From: Pseudomonas sp. FEN
GTDB lineage: Bacteria > Pseudomonadota > Gammaproteobacteria > Pseudomonadales > Pseudomonadaceae
Reading direction: 5' to 3'
DNA: 64,000 nucleotides
NCBI RefSeq assembly: GCF_904067045.1
Contig: NZ_CAJFDC010000015.1
Span: 1-64,000, forward strand
The position numbers and the translations under genes were made by a program. Below, piece by piece: positions 61,692-64,000 of the stretch. How positions within the stretch are numbered: the stretch's first letter is position 1; every line of letters starts with the position of its first letter. The notes under the pieces were generated by a model. The model was not told where the DNA came from. It did no database searches and was given only the letters and a program-made list of their open reading frames with translations.

Positions 61692-63716
61692 ATGAATCTC
61701 TCTCGCCTGTTCAACCGGACCCACTCCTCTTCGTCGGGTACCCTCAGCGTGCTCAGTACCGCCAGTGAACTACAGGCCAAGCTGCAGGCGGTTCGCCTGG
61801 AGCCGGTATTCATCTCCGGCTTCGTGTCCCCGCACCTGGACCTCGACCAGATCGCCCGCACCGTCCGCCAGCGCTTCCCGAACTGCGTCATCAGCCTGTG
61901 TACCACCTCCGGCGAACTGTGCAGCACCGACAGCCAGCTCTACTGCCCTACCGGCGAACGCTGGGACCGGATCGTGCTGCAACTGTTCGATCGCAGCGTG
62001 ATCGCCAGCGCCGAAATCGCCATGGTGTCCCTGGAGTGCGCCGATATCCGCGGCGATGGCAAACGCATCAGCATGCGCGAGCGCATCGGTCGCCTGGTGC
62101 AAAACCTCAAGGCGGCGCAGGTACGTACCCACATCGACCAGCGCGACACCCTGGCCTACATCCTCTTCGACGGCCTGTCGGCGTCCGAATCGTTCTTCAT
62201 GGAAGCGCTTTACGAATCCGGTCGCTTCCCCTGCCTGTTCGTCGGCGGTTCGGCGGGTGGCAAGGGCGACTTCAAAAAGACCCTGATCCACGACGGCAAC
62301 CGTAGTTACGAGAACCACGCCCAGATCGTCTTTCTCAAGTGCCCGCCCGGCGTCCGTTTCGGCGTGTTCAAAAGCCAGAATTTCCAACCCTCGACGCAGA
62401 CCTTCAACGTCCTGACCGCGTCGCTGGAGGATCGCACCATTCACCAGGTGATCGACGCCCAAGGCAATATCAAGACCATGGTCCAGGCCCTGGCCGATGC
62501 CTTCAAGTGCGCGCCGCAGGCACTGGAGCAACACCTGAGCGACTACTCCTTCGCCATCCGCGTGGGCCAGGAGCTGTTCGTCCGTTCCATCGCCCGTATC
62601 GACCCGACGCAAGGCCTGGTGCACCTGTTCTGCGACGTGGCGCCGGGCGAAGAACTGATCATGGTCAAACGCACCTCGATCCGCGACGCCACCCGCGCCG
62701 ACTACCAGCGCTTCCTGCAGGGCAAGGGCGGCCAGCCGATTGCCGGCATCCTCAACGACTGCATCCTGCGCCGGCTCAACAACAGCACGGAACTGGGGTC
62801 CATGACCGGCCTCTTCGGCGACGTGCCGCTGATCGGCTTTTCCACTTTCGGCGAGATTCTCGGGCTCAACCTCAACCAGACCCTGACCGCGATCTTCTTC
62901 TTCCGCGTCGCCCACGGCGCCACCTTTGAAGATGACTACGTCGACCGCTTCCCGATCCACTACGGCGAATTCAAGGCCTTTTTCCTACGCCGTCAGATCA
63001 AGAAACTGGTGGGCCTCAACCATGTGCTGGTCAAGCAGATCGAAGCCTTCAAGAACAACAACTTCGTCAGCAGCCTGGACGTGAGTGGCCTGGATGAAAA
63101 CCTGCAACCGGTCTTCCACGGTTTGACCGACCTCGGTGCCGTGCTCGACCAGGCCAACCGTAACAAGGAACAGATCGCCAGCGAACTGCAGCACTATTCC
63201 CAGGAACTGCACCTGTCGATGGACGACCTGGCCAGCACCATCGACCAGCAACACGATGTCGCCGCCGAAGCGCGCTCGACCTTCGATGGCCTGTCCACCC
63301 AGGCCGACGAGGTGGTCGGCGGTGCCCGCGAGCTGGCGCAATCGAGTTTGCGTATCCAATCGATCGTACAAGTGATCCAGCAGATCGCCGGCCAGACCAA
63401 CCTGCTCGCCCTCAACGCCGCCATCGAAGCCGCCCGGGCCGGCGAAATGGGCCGCGGCTTTGCCGTGGTGGCCGATGAAGTGCGCAAACTGGCGGAGATC
63501 ACCCGCAAGAACGCCGGCGAGATCGGCGTGGATATCGATCGGCTGTCGTCCGAGATCCAGAAAGTGGCGGTGCAGATCGAAGATCAGTCCACAGCCGTAG
63601 GCACATTGAGGGGCTTGTTCAACGCCCTGGAAGACTCCAGCCAGACAACCGAAGGGACGTCGAAGCGGACCAAGACGATTGCCGACACGCTGACCGGGCT
63701 GACGCGGCGCGGTTGA
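61692..63716 (+). CDS. Soluble FIST-domain methyl-accepting chemotaxis protein
   Basis: This 674-residue cytoplasmic protein has a FIST N domain (about 40-230; SGFVSPHLDLDQIA, LFDGLSASESFFMEALY), a FIST C domain (about 240-415; GLFGDVPLIGFSTFGEILG) and a C-terminal MCP signalling hairpin (about 500-670; LLALNAAIEAARAGE, GFAVVADEVRKLAEI). No transmembrane segment is seen, so it would sense an intracellular ligand, possibly an amino acid as proposed for FIST domains. The signalling part is short. The start is ATG 61692, one codon after an in-frame TTG. Confidence 0.92.
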   Translation: MNLSRLFNRTHSSSSGTLSVLSTASELQAKLQAVRLEPVFISGFVSPHLDLDQIARTVRQRFPNCVISLCTTSGELCSTDSQLYCPTGERWDRIVLQLFDRSVIASAEIAMVSLECADIRGDGKRISMRERIGRLVQNLKAAQVRTHIDQRDTLAYILFDGLSASESFFMEALYESGRFPCLFVGGSAGGKGDFKKTLIHDGNRSYENHAQIVFLKCPPGVRFGVFKSQNFQPSTQTFNVLTASLEDRTIHQVIDAQGNIKTMVQALADAFKCAPQALEQHLSDYSFAIRVGQELFVRSIARIDPTQGLVHLFCDVAPGEELIMVKRTSIRDATRADYQRFLQGKGGQPIAGILNDCILRRLNNSTELGSMTGLFGDVPLIGFSTFGEILGLNLNQTLTAIFFFRVAHGATFEDDYVDRFPIHYGEFKAFFLRRQIKKLVGLNHVLVKQIEAFKNNNFVSSLDVSGLDENLQPVFHGLTDLGAVLDQANRNKEQIASELQHYSQELHLSMDDLASTIDQQHDVAAEARSTFDGLSTQADEVVGGARELAQSSLRIQSIVQVIQQIAGQTNLLALNAAIEAARAGEMGRGFAVVADEVRKLAEITRKNAGEIGVDIDRLSSEIQKVAVQIEDQSTAVGTLRGLFNALEDSSQTTEGTSKRTKTIADTLTGLTRRG

Positions 63717-64000
63717 AGGAAAAGGGACGGAAAAGACACAGATTTATTTAACCCTGCAGACAGCTATCCAGTATCGGTAGTGAACACTGGGGAAAATAAA
63801 TCTGTGTGCCTTTATACGATCAGACTCCCTGTTGGTCGAAGAACGACTCCATGCCCTATCGGTGCCATGAGCGGATACCTCTACCAAAACCAGTACGGAA
63901 GAAACTTTGGTGTCGGCTCGTTCGCCAATTCAAGGTGATAGGTGATGGGATTGAAGAAAAACGCATCCAAACAGAGAAAAGCAACAACCCCGAACAACAG
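63717..64000. other. Right-edge intergenic segment with inverted repeat and possible gene start
   Basis: Inverted arms ACACAGATTTATTT (63736-63749) and AAATAAATCTGTGT (63794-63807) flank a 44-base spacer. Near the edge a frame may start at ATG 63944 (MGLKKNASKQRKATT) after AAGGTG and run off the window; it is too short to judge. The repeat could be a transposable-element-like palindrome. Confidence 0.35.
63736..63807. repeat. 14-bp perfect inverted repeat (short palindromic element)
   Basis: ACACAGATTTATTT and AAATAAATCTGTGT are exact complements separated by 44 bases (total span 72 bp) just after the receptor gene. This is AT-rich and unlike the GC-rich REPs at 24.1 and 26.85 kb. Similar AT-rich palindromes near REP-associated transposases are recalled, but no transposase is present in the window. 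Confidence 0.5.

Overview
The window looks like a chromosomal segment of a Pseudomonas from the broad P. fluorescens group. This rests on high GC, Pseudomonas-type intergenic REP palindromes (about 24.1 and 26.85 kb), a tRNA-Gln(TTG), and gene families typical of that genus (cobalamin-independent MetE, LhgO, InhA-type isonitrile hydratase, CitMHS transporter, FIST/MCP receptor). The species is inference; no rRNA or marker gene is present.

Region 1 (1-18.0 kb, all minus strand) is a contact-dependent inhibition locus in the order cdiB-cdiA-cdiI. It has a 571-aa Omp85-type transporter, a 4312-aa filamentous haemagglutinin/CdiA effector with a C-terminal toxin, and a translationally coupled 175-aa immunity protein. 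Downstream (1-2.75 kb) lie four head-to-tail orphan toxin/immunity cassettes. Each begins at the same 10-nt seed GGTGCAAAAG (coding G-A-K) at which the toxin of the intact cdiA also begins. Most are decayed by single-base frameshifts, and the series ends in a 359-bp copy of an upstream part of cdiA. This toxin-exchange array is the most interesting structure in the first third.

Region 2 (18-34 kb) is mainly metabolism and regulation. It holds metE; a DauR-like regulator with RidA and a hydroxyaspartate/threonine dehydratase; a dienelactone hydrolase; a 27-aa membrane peptide; a MocR regulator divergent from an EamA exporter; a FabF-like synthase divergent from its probable HxlR regulator across a clear dyad; tRNA-Gln; a LysE exporter; a diguanylate cyclase next to a REC-CheX-like regulator; and a GlxA-type AraC regulator divergent from isonitrile hydratase.

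Region 3 (34-48 kb) has an AtuA-like/CitMHS operon with a divergent LysR, lhgO with a LysR, a decayed thiolase/acyl-CoA ligase remnant, a DUF2252 protein and an undecaprenyl pyrophosphate phosphatase. It also has an ECF sigma/anti-sigma/metal-sensor-like operon flanked by two secreted WxxGxW-repeat proteins that share a matching ECF-type promoter, followed by an MFS transporter.

Region 4 (48-64 kb) is more accessory and partly AT-richer by eye. A MarR regulator, a styrene/indole-monooxygenase-like flavoprotein (frameshifted in an A7 tract) and a haem-oxygenase-like diiron protein form a small cluster that I cannot match to a known pathway. Next come a response regulator, an opine/basic-amino-acid ABC transporter with an MFS carrier, a second decayed acyl-CoA ligase copy, a LysR, a C-terminal remnant of a DUF3320-type protein, a FitAB/VapBC-type toxin-antitoxin pair, a 2-hydroxyacid dehydrogenase, a soluble FIST-domain chemoreceptor, and an inverted repeat near the right edge.
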